Shown piece by piece: positions 1-6,790 of a stretch of 9,439 bases of DNA (position 1 is its first letter; each line of letters begins with the position of its first letter). The position numbers and the translations under genes were made by a program. Source of the DNA: Candidatus Tenderia sp. (GTDB lineage: Bacteria; Pseudomonadota; Gammaproteobacteria; Tenderiales; Tenderiaceae); NCBI GenBank assembly GCA_030148045.1, contig JASBUE010000040.1:1-9439 (forward strand), in the 5' to 3' direction. Under the pieces are notes generated by a model. That model saw only the letters and a list, made by a program, of their open reading frames with translations, was not told the origin of the DNA and ran no database searches.

Positions 1-163
1 AGATGTGCTGTGGCCGAACGCCGCTAGCGACATGGGAAGACGGAAAACAGATTTGGAAGGAAAAGTTCGTAGCTTGAACTTGACCTGACAAAACCGCTTC
101 CTCGGAACCGGTAACTGTCAGATCAGGTCGCGACTACTACATGTGAATATATCCCTGTACGCT

Positions 164-189
164 CGACGGCCGCGTCCATGCGGCCGTCG
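164..189. terminator. GC-rich hairpin after the prkA-yeaH-spoVR operon
   Basis: Perfect inverted repeat: left arm CGACGGCCGC at 164-173, six-base loop, right arm GCGGCCGTCG at 180-189. It lies 35 bp past the spoVR stop codon, where an operon terminator is expected. Neither strand carries a T-run next to the stem, so it is not a canonical intrinsic terminator. It could instead protect the mRNA 3' end or pause polymerase. The rest of 1-223 shows only a weaker, interrupted dyad (GACCTGA at 82-88 against TCAGGTC at 123-129) and no recognisable gene. Confidence 0.4.
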
Positions 190-223
190 GTCCCGCTCAG
201 GCGTGCCGCAACTTGTGAACTCC

Positions 224-1717
224 TTAACCATTAACACACTCGTGGGTGATCTCGCTCGAACCGTCCTCATGAACCGTCTCAATTCTCGCGGTGAATCCCC
301 ATAGGCTGACCAGATGTTTCAATACCTCATCGGTTTCCTCGCCCAGCGGGCGCCGGTTGTAGGGTTCGTATTTGAGTGTCAGCGAGCGGTCACCGCGCCT
401 GTCCACCTTGGAGACTTGCAGGTTGGGTTCGCGGCCGCCGAGATTATACTGGTCTGACAGCGCGCGCCTGATATGACGATAGCCTTTTTCGTCGTGGATG
501 GCCGAGACGTTTAGGTTGGATTCTTGATCATCGTCGAGAATTGAAAACAGTTTGAGATCGCGTATCACCTTGGGCGACAGGTATTGGGCGATGAAGCTTT
601 CATCCTTGAAATTGCGCATGGCAAAATCAAGCACTTTGAGCCAGTCACCCCCGGCAATATCCGGAAACCAGTATCGGTCCTCCTCGGTCGGGTCTTCACA
701 GATTCGTTTCAGATCCTGGTAGATATTGAATCCCAGGGTATACGGGTTAAGGCCGCTATAGTAGGGGCTGTCAAAGGAGTGCTGATGGATCACGTTGGTG
801 TGTGATTGGAGAAACTCGATCATGAAGCCGTCGTTCACCATGCCTTCATCATAAAGCTTGTTCAGCAGGGTGTAGTGCCAGAATGTGGCCCATCCTTCAT
901 TCATCACCTGGGTTTGGCGCTGCGGATAGAAATATTGGGCGATCTTTCTGACGATACGCACGATTTCCCGTTGCCAGGTCTCCAGAATGGGGGAGTTTTT
1001 TTCGATGAAATAGAGTAGGTTCTCCTGCGGTTCGGGCGGCCAGCCGGGCTCCTGCTGGGCTTGTTCACCTTTTTCGGCGACGGGCAGGGTGCGCCACAGA
1101 TCGTTTACCTGTGACTGTAGGTATTCTTCACGTTCCCTTTGCCTTGCCTCTTCGTTATGGAGGGAAACCCGCTTCGGCCGTTTATAACGGTCCACGCCGT
1201 AGTTCATGAGCGCATGGCAGGAATCGATCAGTTGTTCCACTTCGTCGGCGCCGTAGCGCCGTTCGCACTTGGCGACATAATTCTTGGCGAACAGCAGGTA
1301 ATCGATGATGGAGTCGGCTACAGTCCAGGTTTTGAACAGATAGTTGCTCTTGAAGAAGGAGTTATGACCGTATGAGGCGTGGGCGATCACCAGTGCCTGC
1401 ATGGGCATGGTGTTTTCTTCCATCAGATAGGCGATGCAGGGGTTGGAGTTTATCACGATCTCGTACGCCAGTCCCATGTAGCCGCGTTTGTAGCGCTGTT
1501 CCACACTTAGAAACTGTTTACCGAAGGACCAATGGTGATAACCCACCGGCATGCCCACCGTGGAGTAGGCATCCATCATCTGCTCGGCGGAGATGACTTC
1601 TATCTGGTTGGGATAGGTATCCAGACCGAAACCGGCGGCGATGCGTGCGATCTCGCGGTCATAGTCCTTGAGCAGATCGAAGGTCCATTCGGAAGTTTCG
1701 GATATAAATTTGCCCAT
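224..1717 (-). CDS. spoVR: SpoVR family protein (YcgB-like)
   Basis: Full-length SpoVR/YcgB family protein of 497 residues; E. coli YcgB is about 510. Family signatures are seen in order: the N-terminal block with VGYHHWSFGKQF near 58-69, INSNPCIAYLMEEN at 90-102, HASYGHNSFFK at 113-123, and MNEGWATFWHY at 272-282. The conserved His and Glu residues in the last two blocks suggest a metal-dependent or hydrolase-like core, but no activity is established for the family. No signal peptide or membrane segment is seen, so it is probably cytoplasmic. In Bacillus, SpoVR takes part in spore cortex formation; in proteobacteria the homologue travels with prkA and yeaH and its role is unclear. The ATG lies 2 bp after the yeaH stop, with GAGAAG (plus 1726-1731) as ribosome binding site inside the end of yeaH, so the two are probably translationally coupled. 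It is the last gene of the operon and ends in TAA. Confidence 0.95.
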   Translation of the reverse strand: MGKFISETSEWTFDLLKDYDREIARIAAGFGLDTYPNQIEVISAEQMMDAYSTVGMPVGYHHWSFGKQFLSVEQRYKRGYMGLAYEIVINSNPCIAYLMEENTMPMQALVIAHASYGHNSFFKSNYLFKTWTVADSIIDYLLFAKNYVAKCERRYGADEVEQLIDSCHALMNYGVDRYKRPKRVSLHNEEARQREREEYLQSQVNDLWRTLPVAEKGEQAQQEPGWPPEPQENLLYFIEKNSPILETWQREIVRIVRKIAQYFYPQRQTQVMNEGWATFWHYTLLNKLYDEGMVNDGFMIEFLQSHTNVIHQHSFDSPYYSGLNPYTLGFNIYQDLKRICEDPTEEDRYWFPDIAGGDWLKVLDFAMRNFKDESFIAQYLSPKVIRDLKLFSILDDDQESNLNVSAIHDEKGYRHIRRALSDQYNLGGREPNLQVSKVDRRGDRSLTLKYEPYNRRPLGEETDEVLKHLVSLWGFTARIETVHEDGSSEITHECVNG

Positions 1718-1719
1718 GA

Positions 1720-2982
1720 CTACTGCTTCTCGAAAAGTTTACGGAACACCGGATATATTTCACCGACTTCGGTCAGCTTCTGCATAGTGAAATTCGGGCA
1801 GGTCTCGGATACCTTTTCATATTCACGCCAGAGATTTCCGATCGGTGTATCGGCATTGATCTCGATATAGGCGTAGTACTGCAAATACGGCATGATGGAC
1901 TCGATCAGCAGTTTGCGGCAGGCGGGCGAATCGTCGGTCCAGTTGTCGCCGTCGGACGCCTGGGCGGCATAGATATTCCACTCGCTTGTCGGATAGCGAT
2001 CCTGAATGATTTCCCGCATCAGTTTGAGTGCGCTCGACACCACTGTGCCGCCGGTTTCGCGGGAATAGAAGAACTCTTCCTCCTCCACTTCCTTGGCAAT
2101 GGTGTGGTGTCGGATAAAAACCAGTTCTATGTATTCATAGGAGCGCGTCAGGAACAGGTAAAGTAAAGTGAAGAAGCGCTTGGCCACATCCTTCTCGAAC
2201 TCGCCCATGGAACCGGAGACGTCCATCAGGCAGAACATCACCGCCTGTGTCGTTGGAACGGGCTCATCGATGCGGTTGTTGTAGCGAAGATCGAAGGTGT
2301 CGATATAGGGGATACGTTTGATCTTGTTTCTAAGGCTGAGGATTTCCTCTTCCAGCATCGAGATCCGTTTTTCATCGGGATTCGGTAATGCCTGATCATC
2401 GGCGATCTGTTGTTTGATCTCCTTGATCTGACTGTTATAAGGTCCGGCCAGTGCGATTCTGCGTGCCAGTGCACCCTTCATGGAGCGAACCACATTGATG
2501 TTGGAAGGGGTGCCGGTGGTGGTATAACCGGCGCGCACCTTTTTGAACCGAACCTCCTTTGTCAACTGGGTCTTGATCAGATTGGGAAGCTCAAGGTCCT
2601 CGAAAAACAGGTCCATGAACTCTTCGCGCGACAGGGTGAAAGTGAAATCGTCCTCAGCTTCGCCTGAATTACCGTCCTCCTTGCCGCCGCCCTTGCCGGC
2701 ACCGCCCTTGGGGCGCGGAATCTCATCGCCGGTGATAAATTCCTTGTTGCCGGGGAAGACTGTATCCCGCCTGCCGCCCCGGCCGATGCCGAAAGTGGGT
2801 TCGGAGATGTCTTTGGAAGGGATATTCACATTCTCACCGCGTTCCATGTCGGTGATACTGCGCTTGGAGACGGCCTCCTCGACAGCCTTTTTCAGGTGCT
2901 TTTTATAACGCCTGATAAACTTTTGTCGGTTTACCGCACTCTTGTTCTTTCCATTGACACGCCGGTCGATAATCTGGCTCAC
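1720..2982 (-). CDS. yeaH: YeaH/YhbH family protein (DUF444) with von Willebrand A-like domain
   Basis: A 420-residue member of the DUF444 family (YeaH in enterobacteria, YhbH in Bacillus). The basic N-terminus (1-45) and a Gly/Lys-rich linker (about 88-110) precede a predicted coiled coil at about 184-222. A von Willebrand A-like fold follows. Its metal-site (MIDAS) motif is MDVSGSMG, with D254, S256 and S258, plus a later Thr in ETGGTVVSS (T313) and an Asp in ASDGDNW (D344). VWA proteins paired with AAA+ ATPases often act as adaptors or substrate-binding partners. By analogy YeaH may serve PrkA, which is inference. The start is GTG at 2980-2982; GAGGTG (plus 2991-2996) lies 8 bp upstream, a strong ribosome binding site, and no in-frame ATG is nearby. 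The 82 bp to prkA hold no convincing promoter. It ends with TAG, 2 bp before spoVR. Confidence 0.95.
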   Translation of the reverse strand: MSQIIDRRVNGKNKSAVNRQKFIRRYKKHLKKAVEEAVSKRSITDMERGENVNIPSKDISEPTFGIGRGGRRDTVFPGNKEFITGDEIPRPKGGAGKGGGKEDGNSGEAEDDFTFTLSREEFMDLFFEDLELPNLIKTQLTKEVRFKKVRAGYTTTGTPSNINVVRSMKGALARRIALAGPYNSQIKEIKQQIADDQALPNPDEKRISMLEEEILSLRNKIKRIPYIDTFDLRYNNRIDEPVPTTQAVMFCLMDVSGSMGEFEKDVAKRFFTLLYLFLTRSYEYIELVFIRHHTIAKEVEEEEFFYSRETGGTVVSSALKLMREIIQDRYPTSEWNIYAAQASDGDNWTDDSPACRKLLIESIMPYLQYYAYIEINADTPIGNLWREYEKVSETCPNFTMQKLTEVGEIYPVFRKLFEKQ

Positions 2983-3064
2983 AATACATCCACCTCGGAT
3001 TGTGCAGGTTGTTTGCTCAGGGCGCCTCCGACAATACTGATGGCCGAAAAGCGCCTCTCGGCAT

Positions 3065-4987
3065 TTATGACGATTTGCGCGTCCTCAGGTGCCATTCACA
3101 CAGCAGCCGGACCTGTTTGGGGGTATAGCCTTTCGCTACCATCCGGTCGACAAACTCCTGATGCTTCTTATGTTCCTCCGTGGATGATTTGGCGCTGAAC
3201 GAAATAACCGGCAGGATATCCTCCGTGGTCGAGAACATCTTGGTCTCGATCACCGATCGCATCTTCTCATAGCTGGTCCAGGCCGGGTTTTTGCCCGCAT
3301 TGTTGGCTCGGGCGCGCAGGGTGAAGTTGACGATTTCGTTGCGGAAATCCTTCGGGTTGCTGATGCCGGCCGGTTTCTCGATTTTTTCCAGATCGTCGTT
3401 CAAGGCCGCACGGTCCAGCATTTCGCCGGTATCGGGGTCGCGGTATTCGGAGTCCTGAATCCAATAGTCGGCATAGGTAACGTAACGGTCGAAGATGTTC
3501 TGGCCGAATTCTGCATACGATTCGAGATAGGCGGTCTGCAGTTCCTTGGTAAGAGATTCTGCGTAGTTAGGTGCCAGATAGCCTTTCAGGTAAGAGAGAT
3601 ACCTGTCCTTGACCTCGGGCGGATACTGCTCTTGTTCCACCTGCTGTTCCAGGATGTAGAGCAGGTGCACCGGGTTGGCAGCCACCTCGGAGTGATCGTA
3701 GTTGAACACCTTGGACAGGATCTTGAAGGCGAAGCGGGTCGATAGGCCGGTCATGCCCTCGTCCGGTCCGGCGGCATCCTTGTACTCCTGCAGGGACTTG
3801 GCTTTCGGGTCCACATCCTTGAGGTTCTCGCCGTCATAGATACGCATCTTGGAAAACAGGCTCGAATTTTCCGGCTCCTTGAGTCGGGTCAGCACGGCGA
3901 ACTGCGCCATCATCTCCAGGGTATCCGGTGCGCACGGCGCTTCTCTCAGCGAACTGCCTTTCAACAGCTTCTGGTAGATCTTGACCTCTTCCGAAACACG
4001 CAGGCAATAGGGCACCTTGACGATGTAGATACGGTCGAGGAAGGCCTCGTTGTTCTTATTGTTCTTGAACGACAGCCATTCGGATTCGTTGGAGTGGGCC
4101 AGGATGACACCGTTGAAAGGGATGGCGGGAAAACCCTCCGTCCCCTTGTAATTGCCTTCCTGGGTGGCGGTCAGCAGGGGGTGCAGCACCTTGATGGGCG
4201 CCTTGAACATCTCGACGAACTCCAGCAGCCCCTGGTTGGCCAGGCACAAACCGCCGGAGTAGCTGTAGGCGTCCGGGTCATCCTGGGAAAACTGCTCCAG
4301 TTTGCGGATGTCGACCTTACCCACCAGCGATGAAATATCCTGGTTGTTTTCGTCGCCGGGTTCGGTCTTGGCGACCGCGATCTGCTGCAATACGGAGGGT
4401 TTCAGACGTACCACCCGAAACTCGGAGAGATCGCCGTTGAACTCATGCAGGCGCTTGATGGCCCAGGGCGACATGACGCCGGGCAGATAGCGGCGATGAA
4501 TGCCGTAATCCTCTTCCAGGATGCGGCCGTCCTCTTCCGGCGAGAACAGTCCCAGCGGTGACTCGTTCACCGGCGAACCCTTGATGGCGTAGAAAGGAAT
4601 CTTCTCCATCAGCGATTTAAGCTTTTCCGCCAGCGACGATTTACCGCCCCCGACAGGGCCAAGCAGGTAGAGAATCTGTTTTTTCTCCTCCAGTCCCTGG
4701 GCGGCATGCTTGAAGAAGGAGACGATCTGTTCGATGGTCTCTTCCATGCCGTAAAATTCTTTGAAAGCGGGGTAGATCTTGATCATCTTGTTGGAGAAGA
4801 TCCGGCTCAGCCTCGGGTCTTTGCGCGTATCGACAAGATCAGGTTCGCCAATCGCCATCAACATCCTTTCGGCTGCCGTTGCATAGACGGACGGATCTGA
4901 CTTGCAGAGCTCCAGATATTCCTGGAGGCTCATTTCGTCCTCTTTGGCGTCCTCGTACCGATCCCGGAAGTGGTTTAGGATACTCAT
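3065..4987 (-). CDS. prkA: PrkA family AAA+ serine protein kinase (YeaG)
   Basis: A 640-residue PrkA/YeaG protein, the usual family length. The N-terminal AAA+ domain has Walker A GPVGGGKS at 110-117, the family block NGVILAHSNESEW at 292-304 in the Walker B/sensor region, and FLDRIYIVKVPY at 316-327 with a candidate arginine finger (R319). The C-terminal PrkA domain starts near 380, with the conserved GLSTRFAFKILSKVFNYD at 414-431. PrkA homologues are reported to phosphorylate proteins on serine and are tied to sporulation in Bacillus and to stress and nitrogen starvation responses in E. coli. The substrate here is unknown. The protein is probably cytoplasmic. The ATG at 4985-4987 has GAGGT (plus 4995-4999) seven bases upstream, which supports this start. 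It is the first gene of the operon, and the long region upstream of it (4988-5400) probably holds its promoter. Confidence 0.96.
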   Translation of the reverse strand: MSILNHFRDRYEDAKEDEMSLQEYLELCKSDPSVYATAAERMLMAIGEPDLVDTRKDPRLSRIFSNKMIKIYPAFKEFYGMEETIEQIVSFFKHAAQGLEEKKQILYLLGPVGGGKSSLAEKLKSLMEKIPFYAIKGSPVNESPLGLFSPEEDGRILEEDYGIHRRYLPGVMSPWAIKRLHEFNGDLSEFRVVRLKPSVLQQIAVAKTEPGDENNQDISSLVGKVDIRKLEQFSQDDPDAYSYSGGLCLANQGLLEFVEMFKAPIKVLHPLLTATQEGNYKGTEGFPAIPFNGVILAHSNESEWLSFKNNKNNEAFLDRIYIVKVPYCLRVSEEVKIYQKLLKGSSLREAPCAPDTLEMMAQFAVLTRLKEPENSSLFSKMRIYDGENLKDVDPKAKSLQEYKDAAGPDEGMTGLSTRFAFKILSKVFNYDHSEVAANPVHLLYILEQQVEQEQYPPEVKDRYLSYLKGYLAPNYAESLTKELQTAYLESYAEFGQNIFDRYVTYADYWIQDSEYRDPDTGEMLDRAALNDDLEKIEKPAGISNPKDFRNEIVNFTLRARANNAGKNPAWTSYEKMRSVIETKMFSTTEDILPVISFSAKSSTEEHKKHQEFVDRMVAKGYTPKQVRLLCEWHLRTRKSS

Positions 4988-5135
4988 GCCGATTACCTCG
5001 CTGCTGTAATGATGTCCTTAATCAATATATCCTTCATGGATCTCATACAGCTATCCGCCGGACACAGCCGTCGTCTCTGAGAAAACTATGTCCTGGATTT
5101 TAGGAAATACCCACTGCAAAACACAATTCGATATC

Positions 5136-5151
5136 AGCACAGGGTCTGCCG
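5136..5151 (-). promoter_or_regulatory. Possible sigma-54 promoter for prkA
   Basis: On the minus strand the sequence CGGCAGACCCTGTGCT has GG (5150-5149) and GC (5138-5137) exactly ten bases apart, as required for the -24/-12 elements. It matches eight of the eleven specified positions of the consensus TGGCAC-N5-TTGCW. Mismatches fall at the first base, at the last base of the -24 box, and at the first T of the -12 box. It would start transcription about 140 bp before the prkA ATG. E. coli yeaGH is known to use sigma-54 with NtrC, so the candidate fits the family, but a match this weak can arise by chance. Confidence 0.3.
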
Positions 5152-5195
5152 GGATAGCTGCAGGTTTTGAAAGATCCGTTATATTTATCGGCACA

Positions 5196-5208
5196 GACCA
5201 ATGTGGTC
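5196..5208. repeat. Short dyad, possible operator
   Basis: GACCA and TGGTC arms flank a three-base centre (5-3-5 dyad) about 210 bp upstream of prkA. It could bind a dimeric regulator. Short dyads also occur by chance. Confidence 0.2.
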
Positions 5209-5237
5209 GTTAGCCTTCAGTATAACTAGAGTGTAAA

Positions 5238-5250
5238 ACTCGAGACGAGT
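5238..5250. repeat. Short dyad, possible operator
   Basis: ACTCG and CGAGT arms flank a three-base centre (AGA), the same 5-3-5 geometry as the dyad 42 bp away at 5196-5208. It lies 14 bp upstream, in the prkA direction, of the minus-strand TATACT at 5219-5224, so it could be an operator if that is a promoter. Confidence 0.2.
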
Positions 5251-5315
5251 TCAATATCACATTAGCTATGGTGGAATATAAATTTCAAGTCCCGTCCTGA
5301 AAATCGCCATAAATT

Positions 5316-5360
5316 AATATTGATTGTTTTTCGCATTACAATGAGAAAATAATCAATATT
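5316..5360. repeat. Long AT-rich inverted repeat upstream of prkA
   Basis: Perfect ten-base arms, AATATTGATT at 5316-5325 and AATCAATATT at 5351-5360. Pairing continues inwards through 5331/5345 if two G-U pairs are allowed, giving a possible 16-bp stem around a 13-base loop. Part of the arm (TAATCAATAT) recurs as a direct copy at 5019-5028, close to the prkA start. A repeated element of this kind is more like a binding site for a dimeric or architectural DNA-binding protein than a terminator, since no GC-rich stem is present. It does not match the IHF consensus. Confidence 0.45.
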
Positions 5361-5533
5361 GGGTTTTGGTGGGATAACCACTTTATAAGCTATTGAATAG
5401 TCTTTATTATTGTAAAGGGATGGGATTGATGATCACCCGATGCAGGCGGCCTGGCACGGCTCACCTTGGTACCCCGGCACTCAAGTCGATGCGATCAAAA
5501 CGGAAGAAGCCGGTTATCTACAATATTTTCATG

Positions 5534-5698
5534 TCATTCACGACGTTCCTCGATCAGCGCCTGCTTTTCCCTTTCGGTGAGGATTTTGCTGGTTTCGCCT
5601 GTCTCAGGACGAATTCTCGCAATATTGCTTAATTTCTCAATGTCGGCGGCGCCCCGCCGACATTTTTCCGCCTCAGTAATAATGACGATCAACACCAC
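5534..5698 (-). CDS. Possible small protein downstream of the hydrolase
   Basis: An open frame with GTG starts at 5696-5698 and 5693-5695 and a TTG at 5690-5692, ending TGA at 5534-5536: 52-54 residues. It is in the same frame as the hydrolase gene, with no other stop between. GGAG (5698-5701 on minus) sits five bases before the TTG. The C-terminal half is strongly charged and helix-like: DIEKLSNIARIRPETGE and then SKILTEREKQALIEERRE, which reads like genuine protein. The N-terminus is hydrophobic (VVLIVIITEAE). I do not recognise a family. It would be co-transcribed with the hydrolase, from which it is separated by about 21 bp. It overlaps the hairpin at 5639-5667. The lack of an ATG and the short length keep confidence low; a chance open frame is possible. 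Confidence 0.35.
   Translation of the reverse strand: MVLIVIITEAEKCRRGAADIEKLSNIARIRPETGETSKILTEREKQALIEERRE
5639..5667 (+). terminator. Intrinsic-terminator-like hairpin, plus strand
   Basis: Perfect 11-bp stem, AATGTCGGCGG at 5639-5649 and CCGCCGACATT at 5654-5664, with a four-base loop, followed by TTT so that the run of T spans 5663-5667. The T-run is on the plus strand only. No recognised plus-strand gene lies upstream, so it may end an unannotated transcript or block antisense reading into the hydrolase gene. On the minus strand it would form a hairpin downstream of the hydrolase gene without a T-run. Confidence 0.55.
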
Positions 5699-5719
5699 TC
5701 CGCAGCAGCGGGCGGGGCG

Positions 5720-6730
5720 TCAATCGAACGGTTCATGTTCCGGCCAACGGCCCGTGCGCGCCAGTTTGACCCATTCCTTCTCGAAGCGTTGCCACAGTCG
5801 TTCCTGTTCCAGGTTGCTGTGGCTGACCGGAAATTCACGAATCAATTTGGGGCACCGGAGCCGGTCGCTGATGGCGCGGACCGTGGCGGCGGGCACGACC
5901 CTATCGCGCAAGCCGATCCCGATGATGCTGGGCGCCTGCACCCGGTCGGCGAAACTGGCACAGTCGAAATAGGCCAGGGTGTTCATCACCGCCTCGGCGA
6001 GGTGCGGATTGCGTGCGATATAGTCATTGACCTCCCGGCCCGAGCCCGCCTTTACCAGCCGCCGGCGGCCCGCCATCCAGCCGAAGGAGGGCACGCCCGC
6101 CGCGACGAAATCCGCGTCCTGGCGCAAGGCAGCGCCCATCATGGCCATGGCGCCGCCGAAGCTGAAACCGTAAAACAAGGTCCGGCGGGGCGGCTTGTCA
6201 GACAACTGCCGGGCGACATCGACGGCGCGATAATAGTCGCAGACCGCGCCGCGCAGGATGGAGGTCTCGGCCGAGCCGCTACCGGTCAGAACCCAGCCGT
6301 CGGGGTGAACGGACATGGCGCCCTTTGAGCGGCCGAAACCACGGGTGTCGAAGCCAAACACGTCAAGCCCCAGTTCGGCCCAGTGACGCGCCACCTCGTA
6401 GCGGCCGTTGTAGCCGTGGGTATAGACCACCAGCGGTCTGGCGCTTTCACTGTTCCGGTGCAACAGGTAGCCTCGAATACGGCACCGCCGCCAGGATTGA
6501 AAGGAGAGACTCTCCAGGTGCAGGCCTTTGCCCAGCGAGCACGATTCCTCGATTCTGATTCCCACGGGAACGGTGGCCAGCTTGTTCAGGGTGTCGAGCC
6601 AAAAATCATCGAAATCGGCCGGCGTATGAAGTGTATCCGGGGCCGGGGTTCTGTCTTCGCGGGGCTTGTTCATTACCTTTTCCGATGCCAGGCATACGTC
6701 TTGCATGACTTTATCAATACTGTAATCCAT
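5720..6730 (-). CDS. Alpha/beta hydrolase, acetyl xylan esterase (CE7)-like
   Basis: A 336-residue serine hydrolase resembling the acetyl xylan esterase / cephalosporin C deacetylase (AXE1, CE7) group. The family pattern is seen in order: DFDDFWLDTL at 39-48, the oxyanion-side HGYNGR at 105-110, DTRGFGRSKG at 128-137, DYYRAVDVAR at 165-174, and the nucleophile elbow GFSFGG at 188-193 with Ser190. Asp276 in GLRDRVVP and His304 in PVSHSN complete a likely catalytic triad. The CE7 motif RGQGxS is here RGFGRS and GxSQGG is GFSFGG, so the substrate may not be acetylated sugar; a general ester hydrolase is the safer call. No signal peptide is seen, so it is probably cytoplasmic. An in-frame TAG three codons upstream limits the start. 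The ATG at 6728-6730 has no clear ribosome binding site, and Met20, preceded by GGAAAAGG, is an alternative. It is divergent from the acyltransferase gene, 60 bp away. Confidence 0.85.
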   Translation of the reverse strand: MDYSIDKVMQDVCLASEKVMNKPREDRTPAPDTLHTPADFDDFWLDTLNKLATVPVGIRIEESCSLGKGLHLESLSFQSWRRCRIRGYLLHRNSESARPLVVYTHGYNGRYEVARHWAELGLDVFGFDTRGFGRSKGAMSVHPDGWVLTGSGSAETSILRGAVCDYYRAVDVARQLSDKPPRRTLFYGFSFGGAMAMMGAALRQDADFVAAGVPSFGWMAGRRRLVKAGSGREVNDYIARNPHLAEAVMNTLAYFDCASFADRVQAPSIIGIGLRDRVVPAATVRAISDRLRCPKLIREFPVSHSNLEQERLWQRFEKEWVKLARTGRWPEHEPFD

Positions 6731-6790
6731 TTTGTGCTAGAACAATATGCCCGGGCCGAAATTGGCACGTAAGCAGGGACGGTTTCTCAA

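Larger units (their letters stand above)
4988..5533. other. AT-rich intergenic region upstream of prkA
   Basis: No gene is recognised in this stretch on either strand. It is clearly richer in A and T than the flanking genes from about 5020 to 5420. It contains several inverted repeats (5196-5208, 5238-5250, 5316-5360), three copies of AATCAATAT (5020-5028 and 5351-5359 on plus, 5317-5325 on minus), a possible sigma-54 promoter (5136-5151) and a TATACT sequence on the minus strand (5219-5224) that could be a -10 box but lacks a good -35 partner. Such a long leader is consistent with multi-input control of the prkA operon. The distal part, 5420-5533, is GC-richer and shows nothing further. Confidence 0.6.

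Noticed and set aside
82..129. Interrupted dyad GACCTGA / TCAGGTC in the leftmost 223 bases
   Set aside because: Only seven pairs across a loop of more than 30 bases, with no clear link to a gene or a known element.
5316..5360. IHF binding site at the AT-rich inverted repeat
   Set aside because: The AATCAA cores are present but the TTR part at the required four-base spacing is absent in every copy.
5393..5632. 79-residue plus-strand open frame ending just before the terminator-like hairpin
   Set aside because: It starts with TTG, has an unconvincing, basic and motif-free composition, and overlaps the more protein-like minus-strand frame; noted only as part of a possible transcript.
5735..6328. 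197-residue plus-strand open frame
   Set aside because: Antisense to the hydrolase, which has a complete catalytic triad and family motifs; the plus-strand protein has no recognisable motif.
6762..6778. TTGGCACG on the plus strand, a perfect sigma-54 -24 box in front of the acyltransferase gene
   Set aside because: The -12 element is missing: the two bases at the required spacing are GG, not GC, and the flanking bases do not resemble TTGCA.
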